64,000 bases of DNA from Algicella marina (GCF_009931615.1 NZ_CP046620.1:248001-312000); one strand, 5' to 3'; shown: positions 26,612 through 35,871, numbered from the stretch's first letter. Numbers and translations: made by a program. The notes: generated by a model from the letters alone, not told the origin.

Positions 26612-27673
26612 ATGCCAAGTATCGAAGTGAAAGACCTGAGCCTGAGTTTCGGCGCCGTCCATGTGCTCAGGAAAATGAATATCACCGTCGAGGACGGAGA
26701 ATTTCTGGTGCTGCTGGGGCCCTCGGGCTGCGGCAAGTCCACGTTGCTGAACTGCCTTGCCGGGCTGTTGGATGTCTCGGACGGGCAAATCTGGATAAAG
26801 GGCAAGAACGTGACATGGGAGGAGCCGAAGGACCGGGGTATCGGCATGGTGTTCCAGTCCTACGCGCTCTATCCGCAGATGACGGTGCGTGGGAACCTGA
26901 GTTTCGGCCTGAAGAACAAACGGATGCCGAAAGCCGAGGTGGAGAGCCGGGTGGCGCGCGCGGCGGAAATCCTGCAAATCGAGCCGCTGCTCGACCGTAA
27001 GCCGGGTGCGCTGTCGGGTGGGCAGCGGCAGCGGGTGGCGATCGGGCGGGCACTGGTGCGCGATGTGGACGTGTTTCTGTTCGACGAGCCGCTTTCCAAC
27101 CTCGACGCCAAGCTACGCTCCGAATTGCGGGTGGAGATCAAGCGGCTGCACCAGAAGCTGGAAAACACCATGGTCTACGTGACGCATGACCAGATCGAGG
27201 CGTTGACGCTGGCCGACCGGATCGCGGTGATGCGCGGCGGGATCATCCAGCAACTGGCCGGACCGAAGGAGATCTACAACAAGCCCGCGAACCTGTTTGT
27301 GGCCGGGTTCATAGGTAGCCCGGCCATGAGCATGCTGGAAGGGCGGAGCAGCGAGGCCGGGTTCGTCATGGGGGACGTGACGGTACCGCTGACGGCGTAT
27401 GACGGCGGGCAGGTTCTGCCGGGGCGTGACCTGATCCTCGGGGTGCGGCCGGAGCATATCACAGTGGGGCCGGAGGGTACGGGCATTCCGGCGGTGGTGG
27501 ACATCGACGAGCCCATGGGCTCCGACAGTCTGTTGTGGGTGCGGGTGGCGGGGCAGGTGGTATCCGTTCGGATCTCGGCGGATGCCGAGTACCGCCCGGG
27601 GCAGGTGGTGGGCCTGACGTTCGATATCGCGAAATCGTCGTTGTTTGACGTGAAGAGCGAGGACCGCATCTGA
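26612..27673 (+). CDS. Sugar ABC transporter ATP-binding protein (MalK/UgpC/GtsD type)
   Basis: 353-aa ATPase energising the importer. Walker A GPSGCGKST near 36-44, signature [15 protein letters not shown] near 134, Walker B VFLFDEPLSNLD, and a C-terminal TOBE/OB regulatory domain (GVRPEHITVGPEGTGIPAVV...). It is long enough to carry the MalK-type regulatory domain. Its TGA overlaps the glycosidase ATG by one base, tying import to intracellular hydrolysis. Confidence 0.94.
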   Translation: MPSIEVKDLSLSFGAVHVLRKMNITVEDGEFLVLLGPSGCGKSTLLNCLAGLLDVSDGQIWIKGKNVTWEEPKDRGIGMVFQSYALYPQMTVRGNLSFGLKNKRMPKAEVESRVARAAEILQIEPLLDRKPGALSGGQRQRVAIGRALVRDVDVFLFDEPLSNLDAKLRSELRVEIKRLHQKLENTMVYVTHDQIEALTLADRIAVMRGGIIQQLAGPKEIYNKPANLFVAGFIGSPAMSMLEGRSSEAGFVMGDVTVPLTAYDGGQVLPGRDLILGVRPEHITVGPEGTGIPAVVDIDEPMGSDSLLWVRVAGQVVSVRISADAEYRPGQVVGLTFDIAKSSLFDVKSEDRI

Positions 27674-30072
27674 TGAACCTCGCCGGTGTCTGGCGGCTGC
27701 GGGACGGGCTTGGGGAGTACGATCTGGAGATCGTGCTGCCGGGTGACGTGCATTCTGCGCTGATCGCCGCCGGACATTTGCCGGAGCCTTATGAAGGCCG
27801 CAACGAGATGGCCTGCCGCTGGGTGGCAGAGCGGGAGTGGACAATCTCGCGCCGGTTCGAGGCGGAGGGGGCGGAGTGGGCACATCTGCACCTGGAGTGT
27901 GTCGATTGCGTCGCGGAGATCAGCATCAACGGCGAGTTGGTGGCACTGGCGGAGAATGCCTTTCATCCGCAGGAGGTGCTGCTGGCCGGCGTGCTGCGGC
28001 CAGGCGAGAACGAGATCGCAGTGAAATTCCCATCCAGCCTTGCGGTGGCCGATGCCCTGCAGGCGGCGCAGCCGTTCAGGGTGCCGTACCACGAGGGTAA
28101 CTCGCCGCTGGCCAATGGCAACATGCTGCGGAAGGTGCAGTGTGATTTCGGGTGGGACTGGAACATCGCGCTGGCGCCGCTGGGCCTGTACGGGGCGATG
28201 GAGTTGCGCGAGACGGGGCCGTGGATCGGTGTCGTTGACGTGACGCAGGTGCATTTCGACGGCAGGGTGGAGCTTGAGATCGGGGTGAGCCTGCAGGGGC
28301 TGGCCGGGGCCGAGCGTGTGGAACTGGAGGTGAGCTGCTGCGGTGAGGATGCGCGCGCCACGGTGGAGGTGACGCGGGAGCCTGTACGCCACGTGCTGGG
28401 GCTGGAGATAGACGACCCGGAATTGTGGCAGCCGGCGGGACTGGGCGCGCAGGTAATGCACGCCCTGCGGGTGACCGCAGGCAGCGAAACGCGGGTGATC
28501 CGGCTGGCGCTGCGCGAGGTCTTGCTGATCTCGGAGCCGGACGAAGTGGGGCGCAGCTTCAAGCTGCGGGTCAACGGTGAGGATGTTTTCTGCCGGGGGG
28601 CGAACTGGATTCCGGCGGATGCGCTGCCGGGACGGATCAGCAGGGAGAAGACGCGGGCGCTGCTGCAATCGGCGGTGGACGCCAACATGAACATGATCCG
28701 CGTCTGGGGCGGTGGCCGGTATGAGCCGGACAGCTTCTACGAGGATTGCGACGTGCTGGGGCTGCTTGTCTGGCAGGATTTCATGTTCGCCTGCAACCTC
28801 TACCCCTCTACCGAGCCGTTTCTGGAAAATGTCGGTAGGGAGGTGGATTACCAGGCGCTGCGTCTGGGCCATCGCGCGGCGATCTGGTGTGGCGACAACG
28901 AGTTGATCGGCGCGCTGGGCTGGTTCGAGGAGAGCCGCAACGACCGGGACCGCTACCTTGTCAGCTATGACCGGCTGAACTGGCGGATCGAGGAGCGGCT
29001 GAAGGCGGCCCTGCCCGGTGCGCAGTGGTGGCCGTCCTCGCCTTCGCCGGGGCCGCTGGCGTTCGGAGATGCATGGCATGATGACACGAGCGGGGACATG
29101 CATTTCTGGTCTGTCTGGCACGAGGGCCGGGACTTTGCGCATTACCGGGACGTGGCGCCGCGCTTCTGCTCCGAGTTCGGGTTCCAGTCGTTTCCGTCGC
29201 TGCCGGTGATCCGGGGTTTTGCGGCGCCGGAGGACAGGAATATCGCCAGCCCGGTGATGGAGGCGCACCAGAAGAATGCCGGCGGCAATGCGCGGATCGC
29301 GGAGACGATGTTCCGCGAATTCCGGTTTCCGGCGCGGTTCGAGGATTTTGTCTACCTCAGCCAGATCCAGCAGGGGCTGGCGATCCGGACGGCGGTGGAG
29401 GCCTGGCGAGCGACGAAACCGCGCTGCATGGGCACGCTGTACTGGCAGTTGAACGACACATGGCCGGTGGCAAGCTGGGCGAGCCTGAACCATGGCGGAA
29501 GCTGGAAGGCGCTGCACCACATGGCGCGGCGGTTCTATCAACCGGTGCAGGTGGTGGCGATCCCGGAGGGCGAGGACTTCCGGCTGGTGGGACTGAATGA
29601 CACCGGGGCCGATGTGGAGGTGGATCTGCAGGTGATGCGCTTGGCGGAATGTGGCGAACAGGCGCCAATGCCGCGCCGCAGTCACCTGTTGTCGCATCGG
29701 GTGGCAACGGAGATCGGCACGCTGTCAGCGGGCGATCTGGGCGACTTTCCGTTGCTGGCGCTGGAATGGTCCGGCGGCGGCATGGATGGCTTCGACGTAG
29801 TGGCGCGGCAGCCGTGGAAGGCGCTGGCGCCCCGCCCGCCGGAACTGCGTCTGGCGGTGGAAGACGGGCGGCTGACGGTGACATGCGCGGCGCCTGCCTT
29901 TTTCGTGATGCTCGAGACGGATGTGCCGGGACGGTTTTCCGACAATGCCTTCGCGGTGCTGCCGGACCGGCCGGTAACGGTGACGTTCTCACCGGATGAA
30001 GGCGGGATGCCGGCGGCCGGGGATTTTCGCATGTACGACCTGCAGGGTGCCACCTGCGGGCCGGGGCCGTAA
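27673..30072 (+). CDS. Glycoside hydrolase family 2 beta-mannosidase
   Basis: Cytoplasmic exo-beta-mannosidase, 799 aa. GH2 sandwich domain at the N-terminus (VWRLRDGLGEYDLEIVLPGD, RNEMACRWVAEREWTISRRF), an immunoglobulin-like domain, then the TIM barrel. The acid/base Glu lies in WCGDNELIG near 413 and the nucleophile Glu in CSEFGFQSF near 500, both as in beta-mannosidases rather than beta-galactosidases. No signal peptide. The C-terminal roughly 180 residues form extra beta domains. Its substrate would be mannobiose or mixed oligosaccharides brought in by the coupled importer. Confidence 0.9.
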   Translation: MNLAGVWRLRDGLGEYDLEIVLPGDVHSALIAAGHLPEPYEGRNEMACRWVAEREWTISRRFEAEGAEWAHLHLECVDCVAEISINGELVALAENAFHPQEVLLAGVLRPGENEIAVKFPSSLAVADALQAAQPFRVPYHEGNSPLANGNMLRKVQCDFGWDWNIALAPLGLYGAMELRETGPWIGVVDVTQVHFDGRVELEIGVSLQGLAGAERVELEVSCCGEDARATVEVTREPVRHVLGLEIDDPELWQPAGLGAQVMHALRVTAGSETRVIRLALREVLLISEPDEVGRSFKLRVNGEDVFCRGANWIPADALPGRISREKTRALLQSAVDANMNMIRVWGGGRYEPDSFYEDCDVLGLLVWQDFMFACNLYPSTEPFLENVGREVDYQALRLGHRAAIWCGDNELIGALGWFEESRNDRDRYLVSYDRLNWRIEERLKAALPGAQWWPSSPSPGPLAFGDAWHDDTSGDMHFWSVWHEGRDFAHYRDVAPRFCSEFGFQSFPSLPVIRGFAAPEDRNIASPVMEAHQKNAGGNARIAETMFREFRFPARFEDFVYLSQIQQGLAIRTAVEAWRATKPRCMGTLYWQLNDTWPVASWASLNHGGSWKALHHMARRFYQPVQVVAIPEGEDFRLVGLNDTGADVEVDLQVMRLAECGEQAPMPRRSHLLSHRVATEIGTLSAGDLGDFPLLALEWSGGGMDGFDVVARQPWKALAPRPPELRLAVEDGRLTVTCAAPAFFVMLETDVPGRFSDNAFAVLPDRPVTVTFSPDEGGMPAAGDFRMYDLQGATCGPGP

Positions 30073-30107
30073 GCGGGCCGGGGCCGTGAGCGGGACGGGG
30101 CCGAATG
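30057..30107 (+). repeat. 17-bp tandem repeat spanning the beta-mannosidase stop codon
   Basis: Three head-to-tail 17-bp units beginning CGGGCCGGGGCCG (30057, 30074, 30091). The first two differ at one base and the third is decayed. The TAA stop lies inside the first unit. The GC-rich array can also pair with GGGCCCCGTGCC near 30150, giving an intercistronic hairpin. Confidence 0.6.
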
Positions 30108-30184
30108 TTGGGCGTACGCACCGAAGAAGCAATCAAGCCGAAAGACAGCAAGGGCCCCGTGCCGGGCCGGAAAGAAGACGACAG

Positions 30185-30940
30185 ATGACCGATTTTTCCT
30201 ATCAACTCTACAGTTCGCGCAATTTCGGGCCATTGGCAGACACGCTGAGCATGCTGTCCGGTATGGGCTACAAGGAGGTCGAGGGGTATGGCGCGCTTTA
30301 CAAGGGGCTGGATGACCTTGGGGCGCTGAAAGGGCTGCTGGCGGCCAATGGATTGCGAATGCCGACAGCGCATTTCGGGCTCGACATGCTGGAGGGCGAT
30401 CCGGCGCGTGCGGTGGAAATCGCGAAAACGCTGGGAATCGAGACCGTCTATTGCCCGCATATCGGTCCGGATGACCGCCCGGACGACGCCGAGGGCTGGA
30501 AGACCTTCGGGATGCGGCTGGATCGGGCCGGCGCGATGATCCGGGCCGAGGGCCTGGGCTTTGGCTGGCACAACCATGCGTTCGAGTTCGAGAAACAGGC
30601 TGACGGCTCCGTACCGATGGAGAGCATTCTCGAAGGCGCACCGGAGCTGGAGTGGGAGGCGGACATCGCCTGGATCGTGCGCGGCGGCGGCGACCCGCTG
30701 GCGTGGATTGACCGGGAGGGAGACCGGATCACCTCTGTCCACATGAAGGATATCGCGCCGGCGGGCGAGAAGGCGGACGAGGACGGTTGGGCCGATGTCG
30801 GCCAGGGCGTGCTGGACTGGCAGGGGCTGTGGGCGGCGCTGAAGGCGACGCCGGCAAAGCATTTCGTAATGGAACATGACAATCCGTCGGACGACGCGCG
30901 TTTTGCCAAGAACGCCCTCACCGCCGCGCAATCCTACTGA
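30185..30940 (+). CDS. Sugar phosphate isomerase/epimerase (AP-endonuclease-2 fold)
   Basis: 251-aa TIM-barrel protein of the xylose-isomerase-like family. Metal-binding segments are visible: HFGLDML near 60, GWHNHAFEFE near 125 and SVHMKDIAP near 190, with an EHDN motif at the end. It probably isomerises or epimerises a keto-sugar intermediate. It precedes the Gfo/Idh/MocA gene by 11 bases, a common partnership in inositol- and oxidised-sugar pathways. Start ATG at 30185; the open frame upstream runs through the repeat region and lacks a site. Confidence 0.88.
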   Translation: MTDFSYQLYSSRNFGPLADTLSMLSGMGYKEVEGYGALYKGLDDLGALKGLLAANGLRMPTAHFGLDMLEGDPARAVEIAKTLGIETVYCPHIGPDDRPDDAEGWKTFGMRLDRAGAMIRAEGLGFGWHNHAFEFEKQADGSVPMESILEGAPELEWEADIAWIVRGGGDPLAWIDREGDRITSVHMKDIAPAGEKADEDGWADVGQGVLDWQGLWAALKATPAKHFVMEHDNPSDDARFAKNALTAAQSY

Positions 30941-30951
30941 GGGGCTGAACC

Positions 30952-32085
30952 ATGGTTTTGGGAGTTGGCATAATCGGCTGCGGCAACATTTCGGCAGCAT
31001 ATCTGCGCCTTGCGCCGTTGTTTCGGGATATCGAGGTGCGGGCCGTGGCGGACATGGTGCCGGCGGCGGCGGAGGCTCGGGCGGCGGAATTCGGCGTGCG
31101 GGCGGACAGTGTGGACGACCTGCTGGCGGCGGATGATGTGGATATCATCGTCAACCTGACGATTCCGGACGCCCACGTGGAGGTGACGCGCACGGCCCTG
31201 CGGGCGGGCAAGCATGTCTACTCGGAAAAGCCGCTGGCGCTGACGCTGGAGGACGGGCGGAGCCTGCGCGACTTGGCCGCCGAGAAGGGGCTGCAGGTGT
31301 GTTCGGCCCCCGACACGTTCCTTGGTGGTGCGCATCAGAGGGCACGGGCGGTGATCGATGCCGGAGATGTCGGCCGGATCGTGGCCGGCACGGCGCATGT
31401 GATGAGCAAGGGGATGGAGCACTGGCATCCGAACCCGGATTTCTTCTTTCTGCCCGGTGCCGGGCCGATGCTGGATATCGGGCCCTATTACGTGACCAAC
31501 CTGATCAACCTGATCGGCCCGGTGAAGCGGGTGGGGGCGCTGACGAGCATGGCCCGCACGACACGGCGCATCCTGAGCGAGCCACGCAGGGGCGAGGACA
31601 TTCCGGTAAAGACGCCGACGAACATCCATGCGCTGCTGGAGTTCGCGAACGGCGCAACGGTGACGGTTTCGACAAGCTGGGACGTGTTCGCGCACCGACA
31701 CGCGAACATGGAGCTGTACGGCACAGAAGGTGCGATCTTCGTGCCTGATCCCAACTTCTTTGGCGGCGATGTGGAGGTGGCCGATACGGAAGGTGCGATT
31801 ACCCTGCTGGAGCCCGACAACCACCCGTTCGGGGTCGCCAACCAGGAGGGCAAGGACGGCGGCCCGGACCGGGCAAACTACCGCACGGCCGGGCTGGCAG
31901 ACATGGCCGACGCGATCGCTACCGGGCGCACACCGCGCTGTGGCATAGAGGTGGCGCTGCATGCCGTGGAGGTGATGACGGCGGTGCTGAAATCCGGCGA
32001 GGAAGGGCGGTTCGTCGATATCGTCTCGACATGCGAACGGCCGGAAGCCCTGAGCCCGGAAGCGGCCCGGGCCCTGATGAAGTGA
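30952..32085 (+). CDS. Gfo/Idh/MocA-family oxidoreductase
   Basis: 377-aa NAD(P)-dependent sugar dehydrogenase-like enzyme. Rossmann motif GIIGCGNIS at the N-terminus, the EKPLA motif near residue 90 and the C-terminal alpha/beta domain with MLDIGPYYVTNLINLIGPV. The catalytic Lys is the one in EKPL. In an operon with an isomerase and an aldo/keto reductase, so a role in oxidising a mannose- or xylose-derived sugar is likely; exact substrate unknown. Confidence 0.9.
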   Translation: MVLGVGIIGCGNISAAYLRLAPLFRDIEVRAVADMVPAAAEARAAEFGVRADSVDDLLAADDVDIIVNLTIPDAHVEVTRTALRAGKHVYSEKPLALTLEDGRSLRDLAAEKGLQVCSAPDTFLGGAHQRARAVIDAGDVGRIVAGTAHVMSKGMEHWHPNPDFFFLPGAGPMLDIGPYYVTNLINLIGPVKRVGALTSMARTTRRILSEPRRGEDIPVKTPTNIHALLEFANGATVTVSTSWDVFAHRHANMELYGTEGAIFVPDPNFFGGDVEVADTEGAITLLEPDNHPFGVANQEGKDGGPDRANYRTAGLADMADAIATGRTPRCGIEVALHAVEVMTAVLKSGEEGRFVDIVSTCERPEALSPEAARALMK

Positions 32086-32094
32086 GGAAATGAT

Positions 32095-33144
32095 ATGAAT
32101 TACGTCCCGGCGGAAGACCGCTACGAGAACATGATCTACCGGCGGTGCGGCCGCTCCGGTCTGCAACTGCCTGCGATATCTCTGGGGTTGTGGCACAACT
32201 TCGGCCATGACACGCCGCACCAGACCAAGCAGGCGATCTGCCGGAGAGCGTTCGATCTTGGGATCACCCATTTCGATCTGGCCAACAACTACGGGCCGCC
32301 GCCGGGCAGCGCGGAAGAGGCTTTCGGCGATATCCTCGCGACCGATTTCCGCGGCTATCGCGACGAGATGATCATCTCCAGCAAGGCCGGGTACATGATG
32401 TATCCCGGCCCCTACGGCGAGTGGGGCAGCCGCAAGTATCTGCTGGCGAGTTGCGACGCCAGCCTGAAGCGCATGGGGCTGGACTACGTGGATATCTTCT
32501 ATTCCCACAGGTTCGACCCGGACACGCCACTGGAGGAGACGATGGGCGCCCTCGACCAGATCGTGCGCTCTGGCCGCGCGATCTATGCCGGGATTTCCAG
32601 CTACAATTCGGAGCGGACGCGCGAGGCCGCGGCGATCCTGAAGGAGCTGGGCACGCCCTGCGTGATCCACCAGCCGAGCTACAACATGATCAACCGCTGG
32701 GTGGAGCGGGACGGGCTGAAGGACACGCTGAAGGAACTCGGAATCGGCTCCATCGCCTTCACGCCGCTGGCGCAGGGGATGCTGACGAAGAAGTACCTCG
32801 GCGGCATACCGGAGGACAGCCGGGCCGCGCAGGGCAAGAGCCTGAAGCAGAATTTCCTTTCGGAAAAGGCGATCGAGAACATCCGCAAGCTCAACGAGAT
32901 CGCGGAGCGGCGCGGCCAGACTCTGGCGCAGATGGCGATTGCCTGGGTGCTGCGCGATGGCGGGATCACCACAGCGCTGATCGGGGCCTCGCGGCCAAGC
33001 CAGGTGGAGGATTGCGTGGGTGCCATCGGCAACCTCGAGTTCACCGGCGAAGAACTGGCCGAAATCGACACCTATGCCGACGAGGAGAACATCAATCTCT
33101 GGGCACTTTCTTCCGAGACGAAGGAAGGCGCTGCCGAGAGATGA
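32095..33144 (+). CDS. Aldo/keto reductase, YghZ/MgrA-like (L-glyceraldehyde 3-phosphate reductase type)
   Basis: 349-aa NADPH-dependent reductase. The N-terminus YRRCGRSGLQLPAISLGLWH is diagnostic of the YghZ/Kv-beta-like group. Catalytic tetrad: Asp and Tyr in FDLANNYG, Lys in SSKAGY, His in YSHRFD. C-terminal cofactor segment IGASRPSQ. It may reduce a sugar aldehyde or detoxify aldehydes formed during sugar breakdown. Its stop overlaps the GNAT start (ATGA). Confidence 0.92.
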   Translation: MNYVPAEDRYENMIYRRCGRSGLQLPAISLGLWHNFGHDTPHQTKQAICRRAFDLGITHFDLANNYGPPPGSAEEAFGDILATDFRGYRDEMIISSKAGYMMYPGPYGEWGSRKYLLASCDASLKRMGLDYVDIFYSHRFDPDTPLEETMGALDQIVRSGRAIYAGISSYNSERTREAAAILKELGTPCVIHQPSYNMINRWVERDGLKDTLKELGIGSIAFTPLAQGMLTKKYLGGIPEDSRAAQGKSLKQNFLSEKAIENIRKLNEIAERRGQTLAQMAIAWVLRDGGITTALIGASRPSQVEDCVGAIGNLEFTGEELAEIDTYADEENINLWALSSETKEGAAER

Positions 33145-33722
33145 CCCTCGCCGTGCGCCCGCTGAACGCCGAAACGTGGAACGGCTTTGCCGAACTGGTG
33201 GAGGCGCATGGCGGCATCTGGGGCGGGTGCTGGTGCCTCGCCTTCCATTTCCGCGGCAAGGCTGCGCAGGGGATCGGTGACAAGCGGGCGAAGAAGGAGG
33301 CGATGGTGCGGACAGGGGAGACCCATGCCGCGCTTGTCTTCGATGGCGGGGAGTGTGCCGGCTGGGCACAATACGGCTGCCCGGCGGAACTGCCCGCGAT
33401 CCAGAACCGGAAAGCCTACGAGGAGGGGCTGGCGGCGCTGCCGGACTCGCGGATCACCTGCCTATTCGTCGGCAAGGCCTACCGAAAGCGGGGTGTTGCC
33501 GACCTTGCCGTGCGCGGCGCTTTGGAACAGATCGGCGAGGCCGGCGGCGGCAGCGTGGAGGCCTTTCCGGAGGAAACGGAGGGCCGCAAGGTTTCCGGCG
33601 CGTTCCTCTGGGGCGGGACGCTGGGCATGTATGAACGGCTGGGCTTTGTGCGCGAGCGCAAGATCGGCAAACACAAATGGGTGGTGCGCAGAGGCGTGGC
33701 TGCCGGGGAGAGACTGACATGA
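33141..33722 (+). CDS. GNAT-family N-acetyltransferase inside the glycan operon
   Basis: 193 aa. Acetyl-CoA-binding motif region VGKAYRKRGVADLAVRGAL near 112-130 and the terminal GMYERLGFVRERKIGKHKWV typical of GNAT folds. The N-terminal half has an unusual Trp/Cys-rich segment GGIWGGCWCLAFHF. It starts and ends with ATGA overlaps with the flanking sugar genes, so it is a true operon member. Its substrate is unknown; an amino- or modified sugar is possible. Confidence 0.8.
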   Translation: MTLAVRPLNAETWNGFAELVEAHGGIWGGCWCLAFHFRGKAAQGIGDKRAKKEAMVRTGETHAALVFDGGECAGWAQYGCPAELPAIQNRKAYEEGLAALPDSRITCLFVGKAYRKRGVADLAVRGALEQIGEAGGGSVEAFPEETEGRKVSGAFLWGGTLGMYERLGFVRERKIGKHKWVVRRGVAAGERLT

Positions 33723-35305
33723 TCCGCAACCCGATTCTGCCGGGGTTCAACCCCGACCCTTCGATCTGCCGGGTGGGCGACGACTATTACATTGCCACCT
33801 CCACCTTCGAGTGGTTTCCGGGTGTCCAGATCCATCATTCGCGCGACCTGATCAACTGGACGCTGGTGCGCCGGCCACTGGAGCGGGCGAGCCAGTTGGA
33901 CATGCGCGGCAACCCGGACTCGGGTGGTATCTGGGCACCGTGCCTGAGTTATGCGGACGGGCTGTTCTGGCTCGTCTATACGGATGTGAAGCGGCTGGAC
34001 GGAAGCTTCAAGGACACCCACAACTACATTGTCACCAGCCCGACGATCGAGGGGGTGTGGTCCGACCCGGTGCGGGTAAATTCGTCGGGCTTCGACCCGT
34101 CACTTTATCACGCGCCGGATGGGCGGAAGTGGTTCGTCAACATGCTGTGGAACCACCGGCAGAAGGGGCATCCGGCCAATGCGCGGTTCGACGGCATCGT
34201 CGCGCAGGAATACGACGCAGAGGCCGGGGCGCTGGTGGGAGAGGTGACCAACATATTTGCCGGGAGCTACCTGGGGATGTCGGAGGCTCCGCATCTGTTC
34301 GAGAAGGACGGCTGGACCTATCTGACGGTGGCCGAGGGCGGCACTGGCTATGGCCATGCAGTTACGATGGCGCGCAGCCGCGACGTGTTGGGCCCCTACG
34401 AAATGCACCCTGATGTGCACCTGATGACCGCCAAGGATGCGCCGGACAGCCCGTTGCAACGGGTGGGTCACGGACAGATCGTTGAGGGGCCGGAGGGGCG
34501 GTGGTATCACACCTTCCTGTGCGGCCGGCCGCTGCCGGGCCGGTTCTGCACCCTGGGCCGGGAAACCGGGATCGAGGAGGTCGTCTGGGGCGAGGACGGC
34601 TGGCCAAGGCTGGCCTGCGGCGGGATGGTGCCACGGCTGGAAGTGCCGGTCCCGGGGGTGGAGCCCGCAAAACCGCAGGCGGATGAGAAATACTACCGCT
34701 TTGATTCTGCGAAGTTGCCATCCGACTTCCAGTGGTTGCGAACACCGGAGCCGGAGCGGCTGTTCACGCTGACCGGTGACGCCCTGCGCCTGACCGGGCG
34801 GGAATCACCCGGAAGCTGGTTCGAGTTGGCTTTTGTGGCGCGACGGCAGACAGAACTGGCCTACAGGGCGGAAACCGAGGTGACGGCGGAGCCGCCGACG
34901 TATCAGCAGGCGGCGGGGCTGGTGACCTATTACAACAAGCACAAGTTTCACGGCCTTTTTCTGAGCGTCGAGCCGGGGATGGGACGGTGCCTTAACATCT
35001 TCTCCTGCCCCGGTGACTGGCGGGAGGCGCGGCTGAGCTATCCGATGGAGCCGCTGGCGATGCCGGAGGGTCCGCTGGAACTGGCAGTGGAGGTGGACGG
35101 CGCACAGCAGCAGTTCCTGGCGAAGCTCGAGGGCGGATGGCGAGACGTGGGACCGGTGCTGGATGCCAGCATCTTGTCTGACGAGGCGGGCAGGGGCGAG
35201 CATGGCTCCTTCACCGGCGCTTTCGTGGGGATGATGGCCTTTGATACCTCCGGCCAAGGCTGGCAGGCCGATTTCGCGCATTTCTCGTATTCGGGACGGC
35301 TCTAA
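33719..35305 (+). CDS. Glycoside hydrolase family 43 beta-xylosidase-like
   Basis: 528-aa five-bladed beta-propeller hydrolase. Catalytic base Asp in GFNPDPSIC near 12, pKa-modulating Asp in GFDPSLYH near 125 and the acid Glu in GMSEAPHLF near 190. The C-terminal GH43_C2-like beta-sandwich (about 325-528) is as in beta-xylosidases/alpha-arabinofuranosidases. No signal peptide, so it works on imported oligosaccharides. Together with the GH2 enzyme it indicates hemicellulose or algal mannan/xylan-type substrates. Confidence 0.92.
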   Translation: MIRNPILPGFNPDPSICRVGDDYYIATSTFEWFPGVQIHHSRDLINWTLVRRPLERASQLDMRGNPDSGGIWAPCLSYADGLFWLVYTDVKRLDGSFKDTHNYIVTSPTIEGVWSDPVRVNSSGFDPSLYHAPDGRKWFVNMLWNHRQKGHPANARFDGIVAQEYDAEAGALVGEVTNIFAGSYLGMSEAPHLFEKDGWTYLTVAEGGTGYGHAVTMARSRDVLGPYEMHPDVHLMTAKDAPDSPLQRVGHGQIVEGPEGRWYHTFLCGRPLPGRFCTLGRETGIEEVVWGEDGWPRLACGGMVPRLEVPVPGVEPAKPQADEKYYRFDSAKLPSDFQWLRTPEPERLFTLTGDALRLTGRESPGSWFELAFVARRQTELAYRAETEVTAEPPTYQQAAGLVTYYNKHKFHGLFLSVEPGMGRCLNIFSCPGDWREARLSYPMEPLAMPEGPLELAVEVDGAQQQFLAKLEGGWRDVGPVLDASILSDEAGRGEHGSFTGAFVGMMAFDTSGQGWQADFAHFSYSGRL

Positions 35306-35390
35306 GGCTCTTGTTAACCACGATCTGCCACGACTCTGCCAAATTCGCTTTCTAGCCTTTGCGCGGATCAGGAAGATCGGGAGAGACGAG

Positions 35391-35699
35391 ATGCTTCGTT
35401 GGGGATTGCTTTTGGCTGCCTTGCTATTGCCGCAGACGGTGCTGGCGATGGGTCCGACGGAGCGGGCCTGCCTGCAATCGGAGCGGTCACCCGGGCGGCA
35501 GGTGTGCGCCTGCGCGCAATCGGTGGCCGACCAGACCCTGAGCAAGGGCGATCAGGACAAGGCGGCGGGAATCATCCGCAAACCGGACCTGTTCTTCAAG
35601 TATCACGGCTCGGACAATCCTTCGCGGAAGGCGTTCCTGCAGCGCTATCGTGCCTGGGGCACCGCGACCAGCGAGCTGTGCGGCGCGCCCGCGGGCTGA
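35391..35699 (+). CDS. Small exported protein of Rhodobacteraceae type
   Basis: 102 aa: signal peptide LRWGLLLAALLLPQTVLA, then a short helical domain with RACLQSERSPGRQVCACAQS and FLQRYRAWGTATSELCG. Similar small proteins are sometimes labelled arginine transporter in Rhodobacteraceae genomes, but the sequence shows no transporter features. Four Cys in the mature part suggest disulfides. A GAGAGACGAG site precedes the ATG. Function unknown. Confidence 0.75.
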   Translation: MLRWGLLLAALLLPQTVLAMGPTERACLQSERSPGRQVCACAQSVADQTLSKGDQDKAAGIIRKPDLFFKYHGSDNPSRKAFLQRYRAWGTATSELCGAPAG

Positions 35700-35839
35700 G
35701 GTTCTTCCGCCGACTTGAATTCGATCGGAATTCCGAGAGGGACGACAGGACTGTCGATGCGCGGGTACCGCGCCCGGTCGAGGGGCAGGCCGTCTGCGCG
35801 GTATCGTATTGCGGGCGATAAAGGCTGGCGGATCACCCG

Positions 35840-35871
35840 AAAAAGAAAAGCGCCCCGGAGTGGAGCGCTTT
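35840..35871 (-). terminator. Rho-independent terminator of rpmB
   Basis: On the minus strand, AAAGCGC / GCGCTTT with additional inner CC/GG pairing and a short loop is followed by a T-rich tail (TTCTTTTT). It lies 28 bases past the rpmB stop. Confidence 0.8.

Noticed and set aside
27274-29697. 807-aa minus-strand open frame opposite the GH2 gene
   Set aside because: Composition (His/Pro/Arg-rich) and lack of ribosome-binding site mark it as a shadow of the beta-mannosidase.
30934-33369. 811-aa minus-strand open frame across the oxidoreductase genes
   Set aside because: Runs through several well-supported genes with no protein-like features.
35306-35390. Small RNA or attenuator upstream of the exported 102-aa protein
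   Set aside because: No stable hairpin or promoter pair stood out in the 85-base gap.
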